Under the pieces are notes generated by a model. That model was not told the DNA's origin. It worked only from the letters and a program-made list of their open reading frames with translations, and did not search any database. Both the position numbers and the translations under genes were made by a program. Below, in pieces: positions 8,978 to 17,395 of a stretch of 64,000 bases of DNA (positions are counted from its first letter, which is position 1; each line of letters starts with the position of its first letter). This stretch comes from Vibrio porteresiae DSM 19223 (GTDB taxonomy: Bacteria; Pseudomonadota; Gammaproteobacteria; Enterobacterales; Vibrionaceae): contig NZ_AP024895.1 of assembly GCF_024347055.1 (NCBI RefSeq), positions 1,302,001-1,366,000 on the forward strand. The letters are read 5' to 3'.

Positions 8978-9020
8978 CGTTGTTGTGGTTTAGAACCCAC
9001 TCGTTATTTTACGAGGCGAG

Positions 9021-10205
9021 TTACATCACCAATCCGGCAATAGCCGCTGATAGCAAGCTAACAAGTGTAGAACCGTACACTAAGCGGAAACCAAAACGTG
9101 AAACGATGTTGCCTTGGTTTTCATCAACCCCTTTGATGGCACCTGCAACGATACCAATCGAAGCGAAGTTAGCAAATGACACCAGGAACACCGACAAAAT
9201 GCCTAGGCTGCGTGGTGCAAACTCTGCTGCAATTTCTTTCAGTTGCAGCATGGCAACGAACTCGTTCGATACCAATTTGGTTGCCATGATACTGCCCGCG
9301 TGCAGTGCATCTTGGCTAGGAATACCGATGATCCATGCCAATGGATAGAAGACATACCCCATCAATTCTTGGAAGCTAAAACCAATCACTGCTGAAAACA
9401 GCGCGTTTAGCGCAGCAATCAGTGCGATAAAACCGATCAGCATTGCGGCAACGATCATCGCAACACGAAAACCAGCGAGAATGTAATCGCCAAGCATCTC
9501 AAAGAAGCTCTGTTTTTCATGCAGTTCGCTCAGTTCAGGTTCTGGTTCTTCGCTCGCATCGTATGGGTTGATGATCGATAGCAAAATGAAAGTGCTGAAC
9601 ATGTTCAAAATCAGTGCGACCACAACGTAACGTGCTTCAATCATCGACATGTACGCGCCAACGATGGACATCGAAACGGTCGACATCGCTGTTGCCGCCA
9701 TCGTGTACATACGACGTGGTGATTGCTGACCTAGAATACCTTTATAAGCGATAAAGTTTTCTGATTGACCCAGCATCAAAGAACTGACCGCGTTAAACGA
9801 TTCCAGTTTGCCCATGCCGTTGATCTTTGAAAGCACAGTACCAACGATACGGATGAACCAAGGTAGGATACGGAAATGCTGCAAAATGCCGATCAAAGCG
9901 GAAATGAAGATAATTGGGCACAATACGTTTAAGAACACATAAGCCATGCCTTGCTTACTCATGTTACCAAACACAAAGTCTGAACCCTGTCCTGCGAATT
10001 TCATCAACTCATCAAATAGACCAGCAAAAGAAGAGACTGCAACGACACCGGCTTTAGAGTTCAACAAGAACCAAGCTAACAGTACCTCAATAACAACTAA
10101 CTGAATGATATAACGAATTTTAATCTGCTTACGGTCGTAACTGACCAAAAGAGCTAGGGCGAAGATCACCGCGATAGCCAAACAGAAATGTAAAACGGAT
10201 TGCAT
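9021..10205 (-). CDS. nupC: Na+-coupled concentrative nucleoside transporter
   Basis: This inner-membrane symporter imports nucleosides with Na+ (CNT family). The 394-residue length matches NupC of about 400. The CNT core is clear: an SALIGILQHFRILPWFIRI segment, GQSENFIAY (nucleoside/Na+ site region of the first re-entrant hairpin), TVSMSIVGAYMSMI, and a C-terminal NFASIGIVAGAIKGV segment with GSTLVSLLSAAIAG. V. cholerae vcCNT is the structurally characterised homologue. The gene is alone; no nucleoside-catabolism gene adjoins it. CRP/CytR control is usual for this family in enteric bacteria, but I could not point to a convincing site. Confidence 0.92.
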   Translation of the reverse strand: MQSVLHFCLAIAVIFALALLVSYDRKQIKIRYIIQLVVIEVLLAWFLLNSKAGVVAVSSFAGLFDELMKFAGQGSDFVFGNMSKQGMAYVFLNVLCPIIFISALIGILQHFRILPWFIRIVGTVLSKINGMGKLESFNAVSSLMLGQSENFIAYKGILGQQSPRRMYTMAATAMSTVSMSIVGAYMSMIEARYVVVALILNMFSTFILLSIINPYDASEEPEPELSELHEKQSFFEMLGDYILAGFRVAMIVAAMLIGFIALIAALNALFSAVIGFSFQELMGYVFYPLAWIIGIPSQDALHAGSIMATKLVSNEFVAMLQLKEIAAEFAPRSLGILSVFLVSFANFASIGIVAGAIKGVDENQGNIVSRFGFRLVYGSTLVSLLSAAIAGLVM

Positions 10206-10389
10206 AAAAAATTATCCCTAAACAAAGAACAGCAAAACCAAGGAGCCGGAGTATACCATACGCCTAATGAATAACGACTAATGAGTGAGTTATTAATATT
10301 CGCGTGCTTTATGAAATTAGGCGGGCTGAACGAAGTAAAGAGAAGTGAAGGAAGCAAGTTATCGGACGGTGTGGAATGTCCAAGAGAAG

Positions 10390-10453
10390 TTTACCTCCAT
10401 GCCTCCATACTTAGCTATTTAGCTATTTAGTTGCATGGAGGCGGGAAGGTAAA
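10390..10453. repeat. Nested inverted repeats with 8-bp tandem repeat in the loop
   Basis: The outer arms are TTTACCT (10390-10396) and AGGTAAA (10447-10453). The inner arms are CCTCCATGC (10394-10402) and GCATGGAGG (10433-10441). The loop holds TAGCTATT repeated about 2.4 times (10412-10430). It lies between pqiC and nupC, both on the minus strand. It has no T-run on either strand, so a classical terminator is unlikely. Confidence 0.55.
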
Positions 10454-10456
10454 AGG

Positions 10457-11083
10457 TTAACGGCAATCTGTCGGGGCGCTGTCTGGCTTGACGATGGATT
10501 GAGCGATAGGGTCGACCACCGCATCAAGCCAGCTTTGGGCAAGAGCATTTGCCATGGCTTGATAACCTTGTGCGCTCAAGGTGTCGCCATGGGAGAATCG
10601 ACCACATTGGATGATTTTCCCTTCAGCACTGCGTAGCAACCATTGACCATTGATAGTGAGTTTTCCATCGGGGCTGGCATCAAAACGCGCCACATTGATC
10701 ATCAATTGCTGCGCCTGGGCAGAGTTAAGATCAAATGGGGTTAGCCAATGGGCCGCAGGTAAACGCTGTTCTAGGCGATTGAGTGCTAACCGTTGTAATT
10801 GAGTGTCTAACGGCTCTGCCCACAGGTTTTGCCGCGCGCGGCTCACCTGTCCCTGTTCACTGACCAGTACCATACCGTTGCCCGCTAAATAGAGCGGTAC
10901 ACTGACGGTCGGCACGACCACAGTGCCATGATAAGCGGTGCTCAATGCTGGCGCTGTTTGACTCATCAGCAGATATTCTTGCGCTGGTGGTGCTGAGGTA
11001 GAACAACCAACGAGCACCATGAGTAACGCACTGGCACTCACGCAACGTCCCAAATAACGAGGTAGGGGAAACATACGACGCAT
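10457..11083 (-). CDS. pqiC: PqiC-type outer-membrane lipoprotein of the Pqi lipid transport system
   Basis: This is the outer-membrane-anchored partner of the PqiB tunnel (ABC-transport auxiliary component, DUF330/YmbA family). The lipobox is LVGC with Cys27, and 208 residues is close to family length. ATG 11083 overlaps the pqiB stop by one base (TAATG) and follows the strong sequence AGGAGGA, indicating translational coupling. The mature domain carries the VVVPTVSVPLYLAGNGMV strand typical of the family, which anchors phospholipid trafficking between membranes (established for E. coli PqiABC). Confidence 0.85.
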   Translation of the reverse strand: MRRMFPLPRYLGRCVSASALLMVLVGCSTSAPPAQEYLLMSQTAPALSTAYHGTVVVPTVSVPLYLAGNGMVLVSEQGQVSRARQNLWAEPLDTQLQRLALNRLEQRLPAAHWLTPFDLNSAQAQQLMINVARFDASPDGKLTINGQWLLRSAEGKIIQCGRFSHGDTLSAQGYQAMANALAQSWLDAVVDPIAQSIVKPDSAPTDCR

Positions 11084-12738
11084 TATTGTCCTCCTTTGGT
11101 TGGAATGGTGTCTGGAGCCGCATTGCTTTCAAAAATCAATGCGTTCGGTTTTTGTTGTAATTGGCGTAATACGGGTTGCAGATCGTTTAAGGTGCGCTCT
11201 AAGGTGCCTAAACTTTTTTGCAGTTGCGAGCCGACAGCCCCCTCTTCTTGATAGGTTTTTAGGGTACGTTGCAGGTCTTGCAGCGACAAGGTCAACTGCT
11301 CTGGTAACTGCTGAGTATGCGGCGCAGCGAGCAGTGTATCGATCTGCTTACTGACCGTATTGAGCGTTTTCAACGTATCGTTAGCACTTTGCAGTGTTTT
11401 ATCTAGCGAATTCATGGTGTCGTTAAGTGGCAAGTTATTGAGCTTATCCAGTAGAGAAGCAAACTTCTGACCTAGGCTATCAAAGCTATTAGGCACCGAT
11501 GGAAAGACCGGGTAACCCGCCACTTGTTCGGCCTTAGCTGGTTTAGCTTGCGCATCAAAATCGACGCTGATGATCTTACTGCCGGTGAGAATGTTGCTGG
11601 TTACCAAACTGGCACGAAAACCCCGCTTAATCGCATTATCCAAGAGCTGACGCCATTCGGTCAGGTTCATCTCCTCACCGGTGCTCAAGCTACTTAAACG
11701 CTGCGGTTCAATACGACCAAGGACGGGAAGTACAGGATTGAGCATAGTGGCACTCCAATCTCGAATGCTCACGCCTTGAAAGGGAACCTGTTGAACCGTC
11801 CCGATGCGCACGCCACGAAACTCGATTGGTGCGCCGGGTTCAAGGCCGCCAATATTGCCATCAAATAGGAACATGAACGGAATCGCTTGGGTGTAGCGAT
11901 TATCGGTTGCTTGCTCTTTGGATTCATAGAGGGTGAAACGAGTCATGTCTTTGACAGGTTTTCCTACAGCACCTTCTTCGGTGGTGCCAAAGGAGATGCC
12001 GCCAGTGATTAAGGTTTCTAGCGAGTCCATTTTCACCGCTATCCCTTTGGTTGAGCTTTGAATAGCAAGGCCTGGAGTCACCCAAAACTGCACAGCATCA
12101 CTGACTAACGAATCAAACGGTTCTCTGATAAAGAGGCGATAGGTGATATTTTGCTGTTGCGGATCAAAGTTAACATCTTCGATATGACCGACATCGAAGC
12201 CGTGGAAATGGATAGGAGTGCCCACAGTCATCTTCGGAATGTCTTTACTGACCAATTCTAAACGCAGCCCTTTATCGTCTGCTGTTGATAGCGGTGGCTG
12301 AGCTAACATGGTGTACTCACGTTTGGCATCCCCACTGGTGCCTGGTTCAGCTTCAATGTAAGCACCAGACAATAAGGTACCAAGGCCGCTGATACCTGCA
12401 GTACCGACACGCGGTTTAATGACCCAAAACTTAGTGTCTTGGCGCAGCAGCTTGTCGGAGCCTTTTTGTAACTCAATCGTGATAATGGCGTGTTCAAAAT
12501 CATCACTCAGTTTCACTTGAGTCACTTCACCCACGTCAACGTTATGCACTTTGACTTTGGTTTTTCCAGCTTCGATACCATCGGCATTATTGGCGATGAC
12601 CGTTAGCTGTGGTCCTTGGCTATCCCAATCTTGATAAAGCATCCAAGCAGCGACAAACAGCGCTAACAGGGGTACTACCCACACCGGGTTAAAACTAAAG
12701 CGAGTCGTTGGACGCGACTGCAATGTAGGCTCAGTCAA
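11083..12738 (-). CDS. pqiB: Intermembrane transport protein PqiB (three MCE domains)
   Basis: A periplasm-spanning tunnel for lipid transport. One N-terminal transmembrane helix (VVPLLALFVAAWMLY) is followed by three MCE/MlaD domains: about residues 45-140, 160-255 and 275-400. A C-terminal amphipathic helical region then forms the needle (LTLSLQDLQRTLKTYQ). I place the start at TTG 12738, because AAGGAGAC precedes it at ideal spacing and this gives 551 residues, close to E. coli PqiB (546). An in-frame ATG at 12804 would add 22 residues deep inside pqiA with no ribosome site. TTG overlaps the pqiA stop by 8 bp. Confidence 0.9.
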   Translation of the reverse strand: MTEPTLQSRPTTRFSFNPVWVVPLLALFVAAWMLYQDWDSQGPQLTVIANNADGIEAGKTKVKVHNVDVGEVTQVKLSDDFEHAIITIELQKGSDKLLRQDTKFWVIKPRVGTAGISGLGTLLSGAYIEAEPGTSGDAKREYTMLAQPPLSTADDKGLRLELVSKDIPKMTVGTPIHFHGFDVGHIEDVNFDPQQQNITYRLFIREPFDSLVSDAVQFWVTPGLAIQSSTKGIAVKMDSLETLITGGISFGTTEEGAVGKPVKDMTRFTLYESKEQATDNRYTQAIPFMFLFDGNIGGLEPGAPIEFRGVRIGTVQQVPFQGVSIRDWSATMLNPVLPVLGRIEPQRLSSLSTGEEMNLTEWRQLLDNAIKRGFRASLVTSNILTGSKIISVDFDAQAKPAKAEQVAGYPVFPSVPNSFDSLGQKFASLLDKLNNLPLNDTMNSLDKTLQSANDTLKTLNTVSKQIDTLLAAPHTQQLPEQLTLSLQDLQRTLKTYQEEGAVGSQLQKSLGTLERTLNDLQPVLRQLQQKPNALIFESNAAPDTIPTKGGQ

Positions 12739-14041
12739 GAGAAGTCTCCTTAGTTGGGTTGTCCCGCAATGAACGGGGATTATCCCAGAATGAACGTGGA
12801 TCAAACGATTGTGCTGCTAACATAGTCAGGACAACAACACTGGCAAAAGCAATAATGGCTGGCCCTGGGATGATGCGCATTAAGCTGCCCAGTTGGACCA
12901 GCGCAGTCAAAATTGCGACGACAAAAATATCGATCATCGACCAGCGGCCAATCAATTCTGTAAAGAAGTAAAAGTGCTGCAACTGTTTTGCTGAGCGCGC
13001 CTGTTGATGACGGCTTTGCCAGCACAGCCAACTTAACAGCAAGATTTTGAAAATGGGCACCACCACACTGGCGATAAAGACCACCAAGGCGATTGGGTAC
13101 GAACCTGTTGCCCACAGCAATATCACACCACCAATAATGGTGGATCCATGGCTGCTACCTAAAAAGGCGGTATCCATGATCGGAAACCAGTTGGCGGGTA
13201 TAAACATCACGCAAGAGGCAATGAGGAGCGCTACAGTCTTTTGCTGGTGGCCCTTAGTGCGCGATTCCACATGGGTTGAGCAGCGTGGGCAATATCCTTG
13301 TAAGCCATGACTCACTGCGCCGCAGCACTGACATACCGCAAAACCTTGCTCGCGTGCAACGCCACTATGTAGCGATGCTGGAGTCGGTTGCGGGAACAGG
13401 CTGTCCCAAAGCCAAACGCTGTCACACAGCAATAAGGTTTTGATTAACAACACGACAAACAAGCAGAAAGGCCAAAATGAGAGGCCAAACTCCACGTGCG
13501 CCATCGAGTGCAATTTAATTAACGCAACTAAGATGCCAACGAGGAACACATCCATCATCAGCCAAGGTTCAATTCCCCAAAGCATGCGTAAACTGAGCTT
13601 AAGAGCTGGGAACGTTCGTTTTCGCTCAATGGCACTGGCAACGTACATCGCCAGTAGCAAATAGATCACCGGCAATATCAGCAGCAAACTGAGCAAGATG
13701 CCAAGGGCGACAAAATGATTGGTGAGTAGGACTTCAATGGTATCGGTAAAACGAATGCGATGCTCAACCCCTTTAGCCGAAAAGCCTAAAAAGGAGTACA
13801 GCATCGACATCACCAGCATCAACATGGCCGACAATGCGTACCATTTTAACGTGGTTGCTTGGTGAGCGGTTTGATGAGTAATACGATGACCACAACGCTC
13901 ACAACGTATTTGTGTTGGGGATGATTCCTCAGTTGTGACGGAAACCGAAGTGACCCAGTCACAATGTGGGCAAACATAATGTGCGCTAGACTCTTGGTTG
14001 CTCGTAGCACGCAAAGTGGTTGGGTGCGGCGCGTTATGCAT
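12731..14041 (-). CDS. pqiA: Paraquat-inducible protein A, inner-membrane partner of PqiB
   Basis: This is a polytopic inner-membrane protein of 436 residues, built as two homologous halves. Each half starts with a zinc-ribbon-like Cys cluster: Cys24/Cys27 with Cys47/Cys50, and in the middle CQCCG with CPRC. Each half carries about four transmembrane helices. PqiA is thought to feed lipids to PqiB. It is the first gene of pqiABC, and pqiB overlaps its end. The ribosome-binding site of ATG 14041 is weak (GGGAGG lies about 20 bp away), so the exact start is less certain than the identity. Confidence 0.9.
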   Translation of the reverse strand: MHNAPHPTTLRATSNQESSAHYVCPHCDWVTSVSVTTEESSPTQIRCERCGHRITHQTAHQATTLKWYALSAMLMLVMSMLYSFLGFSAKGVEHRIRFTDTIEVLLTNHFVALGILLSLLLILPVIYLLLAMYVASAIERKRTFPALKLSLRMLWGIEPWLMMDVFLVGILVALIKLHSMAHVEFGLSFWPFCLFVVLLIKTLLLCDSVWLWDSLFPQPTPASLHSGVAREQGFAVCQCCGAVSHGLQGYCPRCSTHVESRTKGHQQKTVALLIASCVMFIPANWFPIMDTAFLGSSHGSTIIGGVILLWATGSYPIALVVFIASVVVPIFKILLLSWLCWQSRHQQARSAKQLQHFYFFTELIGRWSMIDIFVVAILTALVQLGSLMRIIPGPAIIAFASVVVLTMLAAQSFDPRSFWDNPRSLRDNPTKETSLD

Positions 14042-14418
14042 TGACGGACAAATAGAACACCTCCCTTTGACGGCGTGCGGTCAGAGTGCTGATAAATAGC
14101 ATGGTCATGACTTACTGTCCTTAATACTAGCCTATTCCCAAGCGGGCATTTCTATTGGTATGAGCTATGAGTTAACTCTATGGCAAATCAGCAGGTTAGA
14201 TGCAGTGACTGCCTGTAACATCGCAACATTAGTCGTATATATATCACAAAATCATGTAAGGCGATGTCAGAGTTAAAGCTTAAGTGGCACGCAGTTAACG
14301 AAGAGTTAAGAAGCTCAGTTTGAAGAGCGAAAAGCAAAAGGGTTTCTGTGCTCGATGAGGAGGAGTCACTGAGTATAGAAACCCTATCTATTGATTCTCT
14401 TTATGTCGGTAAGCTTAA
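14042..14418. other. Intergenic region upstream of pqiABC
   Basis: These 377 bases hold the pqi promoter region on the minus strand and the terminator of the downstream-reading ABM gene (14329-14385). No further gene is supported. Confidence 0.5.
14329..14385 (-). terminator. Probable terminator of the ABM-domain gene
   Basis: A 9-bp perfect inverted repeat, AGGGTTTCT (14339-14347) and AGAAACCCT (14377-14385), has a 29-nt loop. On the minus strand it is followed by TTTTGCTTTT. The loop is longer than usual, so efficiency is uncertain. Confidence 0.55.
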
Positions 14419-14703
14419 TCAGTAAGTGCGAATATCGGCTTCTTCTACTAATTTAGGCAGAGCACTTTTCAGTGCTTTTAGATAAGAGGTGTTGGAGTGA
14501 AATTCAAAATCGGCTTTGCTTTTATACAGTTCATTGACCAAAAAACGTTGGCTATCTTCGGTACTGGTAAACACTTCATAGGACAGACAGCCCGGTTCTT
14601 TACGGGTATGAACGACTAAATCGTCTAAAACTTCTTTTAACTGTTGCGCTTTACCTTCGCGAGCGGCAAAGACCGCCACACAAGTTAATGTTTTTTCACT
14701 CAT
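14419..14703 (-). CDS. Putative quinol monooxygenase, ABM domain
   Basis: A 94-residue single-domain protein of the antibiotic-biosynthesis-monooxygenase (ABM/YgiN) family, a dimeric ferredoxin-like fold. Visible marks are the first strand TLTCVAVFAAREG, the central EPGCLSYEVFTST, RFLVNELYKSKADFEFH and the closing LVEEADIRTY. Members include quinol monooxygenase YgiN and the autoinducer-degrading LsrG, so the reaction cannot be fixed from sequence. The start at ATG 14703 is chosen because TCTGGAGAAAT lies upstream. An in-frame ATG at 14814 would add 37 residues unrelated to the domain. Monocistronic. Confidence 0.8.
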   Translation of the reverse strand: MSEKTLTCVAVFAAREGKAQQLKEVLDDLVVHTRKEPGCLSYEVFTSTEDSQRFLVNELYKSKADFEFHSNTSYLKALKSALPKLVEEADIRTY

Positions 14704-15201
14704 TGATATTTCTCCAGAGCAATGATGTGCTGTAAATGCGTTTGGTATTACCAACCAAAGCTCCGCCAAATGGCGTAGATTAATCATACTCTTATTCAAT
14801 GATACTGTATTCAATTGGTTTGATAATAATTGTGTTTGCTCAAGCGCATTCTGGTTGCATGAGCTTTACTCTCTGCTTAACCCAACCTTAACCAAATAGT
14901 ACGTAAACTAACTTAACCTCGATATGATGGTTCCGATGCAGCATAAGCATCATTCTGTAAACTGGGTATAATAGCCCGCATATCGATGTCACCTTGGGCA
15001 AACTTTCATTTTCACAGTACAATTTTAATAAAGAAAGTTGCTCTTCTTTTGCCGACAACAAGTGACACTAAAGATGGCTTTATTGTTGGTATTCAGGGTC
15101 TTGGAATCGAGTATTGCCAAGCACGCGCAAGAATAAAATCTCTCGGAGTAGGGAAGGCTGCGATGCCTGAAATTGGTTCATTTTAAGAGTGGTAGGTTGT
15201 C
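14704..15201. other. Intergenic leader region before the two-component system
   Basis: These 498 bases separate the ABM gene from the response regulator gene. A good -10 box, TATAAT, sits at 14967-14972 on the plus strand, without an obvious -35 partner. That suggests a leader of about 225 nt and activator-dependent transcription. An open frame at 14986-15186 (66 codons) has no strong ribosome site and no recognisable domain. Confidence 0.45.
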
Positions 15202-15867
15202 ATGTTTAAAGCCCTTTTAGTCGAGGATGATTTAGATTTAGCGACTGCATTGATTGACTACATGTCGTTAGAGGACATCGAGTGTGATTATGCAGCCGAT
15301 GGTCAAGTCGGTTATAACCTCATCATCAGCAATGTGTACGATGTGATTGTTCTGGATCTTAACTTGCCTAAGATTAAAGGATTGGCGGTCTGTGAACGCA
15401 TTCGCGCTCAAGGAGTAGAAACCCCAGTGTTGATGCTGACTGCTTGCGATACGCTCGATGATAAGTTGCAAGGCTTTAGCCATGGGGCTGATGACTATTT
15501 AGTGAAACCTTTTGCCACCGAAGAGCTGATCGTTCGTCTTAAAGCATTGTCGCGTCGCCGCAGTGGGCAAATCTCCAAATTGCGTGTTGGCGAACTCGAA
15601 CTCGACCTCACGCATCGCCAAGCCAGTCGCCAAGGTACACCCATTAAACTCTCTCCAATCGCGTTAAAAATCCTAGAAGTATTGATGCGCGAATACCCTT
15701 CTGGTGTGTCTCGGGAAAAAATTGTCCAATCGGTTTGGGGTGATGAACAGCCCGACAGTAACAGTTTAAAAGTTCACATCTTTAACTTGCGTAAGCAGAT
15801 CGATAAACCCGGCTTAACGCCGCTGATTCAAACCGTACCTGGCTACGGTTTCTGTCTTAAACCATAG
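15202..15867 (+). CDS. OmpR-family response regulator (possibly CarR/VprA)
   Basis: This is a 221-residue DNA-binding response regulator. The receiver domain (1-115) has the acidic pair Glu8/Asp9, phosphoacceptor Asp52 in VIVLDLNLP, Thr80 and Lys102. The winged-helix effector (about 125-220) ends in SLKVHIFNLRKQIDKPG and TVPGYGFCL, typical of OmpR/PhoB proteins. The partner kinase gene follows after 9 bp. Architecture and the LVEDDLDLATALIDY opening remind me of V. cholerae CarR/VprA, which controls lipid A modification. That orthology is an inference, and no almEFG genes are in this window. Confidence 0.88.
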   Translation: MFKALLVEDDLDLATALIDYMSLEDIECDYAADGQVGYNLIISNVYDVIVLDLNLPKIKGLAVCERIRAQGVETPVLMLTACDTLDDKLQGFSHGADDYLVKPFATEELIVRLKALSRRRSGQISKLRVGELELDLTHRQASRQGTPIKLSPIALKILEVLMREYPSGVSREKIVQSVWGDEQPDSNSLKVHIFNLRKQIDKPGLTPLIQTVPGYGFCLKP

Positions 15868-15876
15868 TGATACGCC

Positions 15877-17196
15877 ATGAAGATCAGTCGTAGCCTTAAG
15901 ATCTATTTTGTGTTGTCGGTCATGGCGATTGCCACGGTCACCGTCATTAGTTTTTCGACCATTGCTGCCAACTATTTTGTCTCTGGGCTGGACATCAGTT
16001 TGCGCTATTCGATGTTGGAAATTGCCAAGCAAGTGGATACCAGTGATAACAAACCGGTTGACGTGATTGGTTATCAGCTAGCCACCAAATGGGAAGATGT
16101 GCAGCCGGAGATCAAAAGAAATTTGCCCCAACCCGTTGGCCCGTTCGGTTTTCAAAAGAAAATGGATAAAAGCGGTTGGTTTCAATCACCAACGAAAGCC
16201 TACTTTGTGATGCGTTTCGATCGCCCTAATGGGCAAACGGTTTATATCTCGAAAGTGTTTGATAAGCTAAGTTCTGATGACACAACAAAAGAGCAGTTTC
16301 ACAAAGAAGGCAACAGCTATGACATGATGTTGATCCTCTATGCCTTTTTAGCCTTGGCGTTCTTTGCGATTGGTCTGTTTTTTATGTTTCGTCATATTGC
16401 TCGTCCACAAGAAAACTTAGTCGAGTGGGCAAAACGTCTTACTCCAGAACAACTTGAGCAGCCGACGCCCGATTTTTACTTCAATGAGCTCAACCGATTG
16501 GCTGATATCATTAAAAACAGTTTGTCTTCGGTACAGGTTGCGTTGAAGCGTGAACAGAGCTTTTTGGCGAATGCCAGTCACGAGCTGCGTACGCCTATTG
16601 CGGTGGTGCGCAGTAACGCCGAGCTGATGAATAAGCTGATTGATAAACCGCATTCCGAACAGATTCACGTTAAAAAGAAACAGGTAATGGAGCGGATTTT
16701 ACGTGCCGGCGTCACCATGACCGATTTGTGTGAAACCTTGCTGTGGCTAAACCGCCGTGAGCAGAGTGAACTGCCATTGGGTAAGGTCAGTTTGGCCAAT
16801 ATGGTGGACCAAATCAGTCGCGACTTGAGCTATTTACTGCGCGATAAATCCGTGGAAGTCGAGCTGCACATCAAAGAGGGCACCTACGAACTGCCATCCA
16901 CCTTGTGTCGTATCGTGATCAGTAACCTGATACGTAACGCTTATCAGCACACTCATGCGGGTAGAGTTTATATCGAGCAAAGCGGCACGCGCGTGCTTAT
17001 TGTGAATCGAGATGAAGGTGAAATTGATAGCCAAGACCAGCTCGGTTTTGGTTTAGGATTGGAACTGACCAACCGTATCATTCGTCAATATGACTGGTCG
17101 TATGAAACCACCGATAGCCTTAACGGACGTGAAGTTACCATCGATTTTCGCCCGCTCAAAACCCCAATGCTAGAGCAAGATAAAACCGCTCTTTGA
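15877..17196 (+). CDS. Sensor histidine kinase (partner of the upstream response regulator)
   Basis: This is a 439-residue inner-membrane kinase. Transmembrane helix 1 is at about residues 9-33 and helix 2 at about 149-172. They enclose a periplasmic sensor domain of roughly 115 residues. After a HAMP-like segment, the dimerisation helix contains SHELRTP with phosphoacceptor His235. The ATPase domain shows the N box (NLIRNAYQHT) and a G box (GFGLGLELTNRII). It is co-transcribed with the regulator gene 9 bp upstream. The signal is unknown. If this is CarS/VprB, low pH, bile or antimicrobial peptides would be candidate cues (inference). Confidence 0.87.
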   Translation: MKISRSLKIYFVLSVMAIATVTVISFSTIAANYFVSGLDISLRYSMLEIAKQVDTSDNKPVDVIGYQLATKWEDVQPEIKRNLPQPVGPFGFQKKMDKSGWFQSPTKAYFVMRFDRPNGQTVYISKVFDKLSSDDTTKEQFHKEGNSYDMMLILYAFLALAFFAIGLFFMFRHIARPQENLVEWAKRLTPEQLEQPTPDFYFNELNRLADIIKNSLSSVQVALKREQSFLANASHELRTPIAVVRSNAELMNKLIDKPHSEQIHVKKKQVMERILRAGVTMTDLCETLLWLNRREQSELPLGKVSLANMVDQISRDLSYLLRDKSVEVELHIKEGTYELPSTLCRIVISNLIRNAYQHTHAGRVYIEQSGTRVLIVNRDEGEIDSQDQLGFGLGLELTNRIIRQYDWSYETTDSLNGREVTIDFRPLKTPMLEQDKTAL

Positions 17197-17336
17197 ACCG
17201 CGAATCATCAAGTAGGCGAGACAGGATAAGCTGACTCGCTCTACTTATCCTTTCTATTTGCCCTAACTCATTGACTTAGCCTCTATGCTGAAAAGCATAA
17301 ACGAGGGTCATCTGGTGCTGTCTGTTTGCTGCTCAG

Positions 17337-17370
17337 CAATAAAATAACCCGCTTGCAAGCAAGCGGGTTA
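17337..17370 (-). terminator. Terminator after scrA
   Basis: AACCCGCTTGC (17346-17356) pairs with GCAAGCGGGTT (17359-17369). On the minus strand the stem is followed by ATTTTATT. It lies 27 bp after the scrA stop. On the plus strand no T-run follows, so it does not serve the kinase gene. Confidence 0.8.
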
Positions 17371-17395
17371 GGATGGGGGAGGAGCAATTTAGAGA

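Noticed and set aside
8938..9348. A 136-codon open frame on the plus strand over the nupC 3' end
   Set aside because: It begins inside the bidirectional terminator and is antisense to clear NupC coding sequence.
14986..15186. A 66-codon open frame before the response regulator
   Set aside because: No good ribosome site and no recognisable domain. It is kept only as part of the leader finding.
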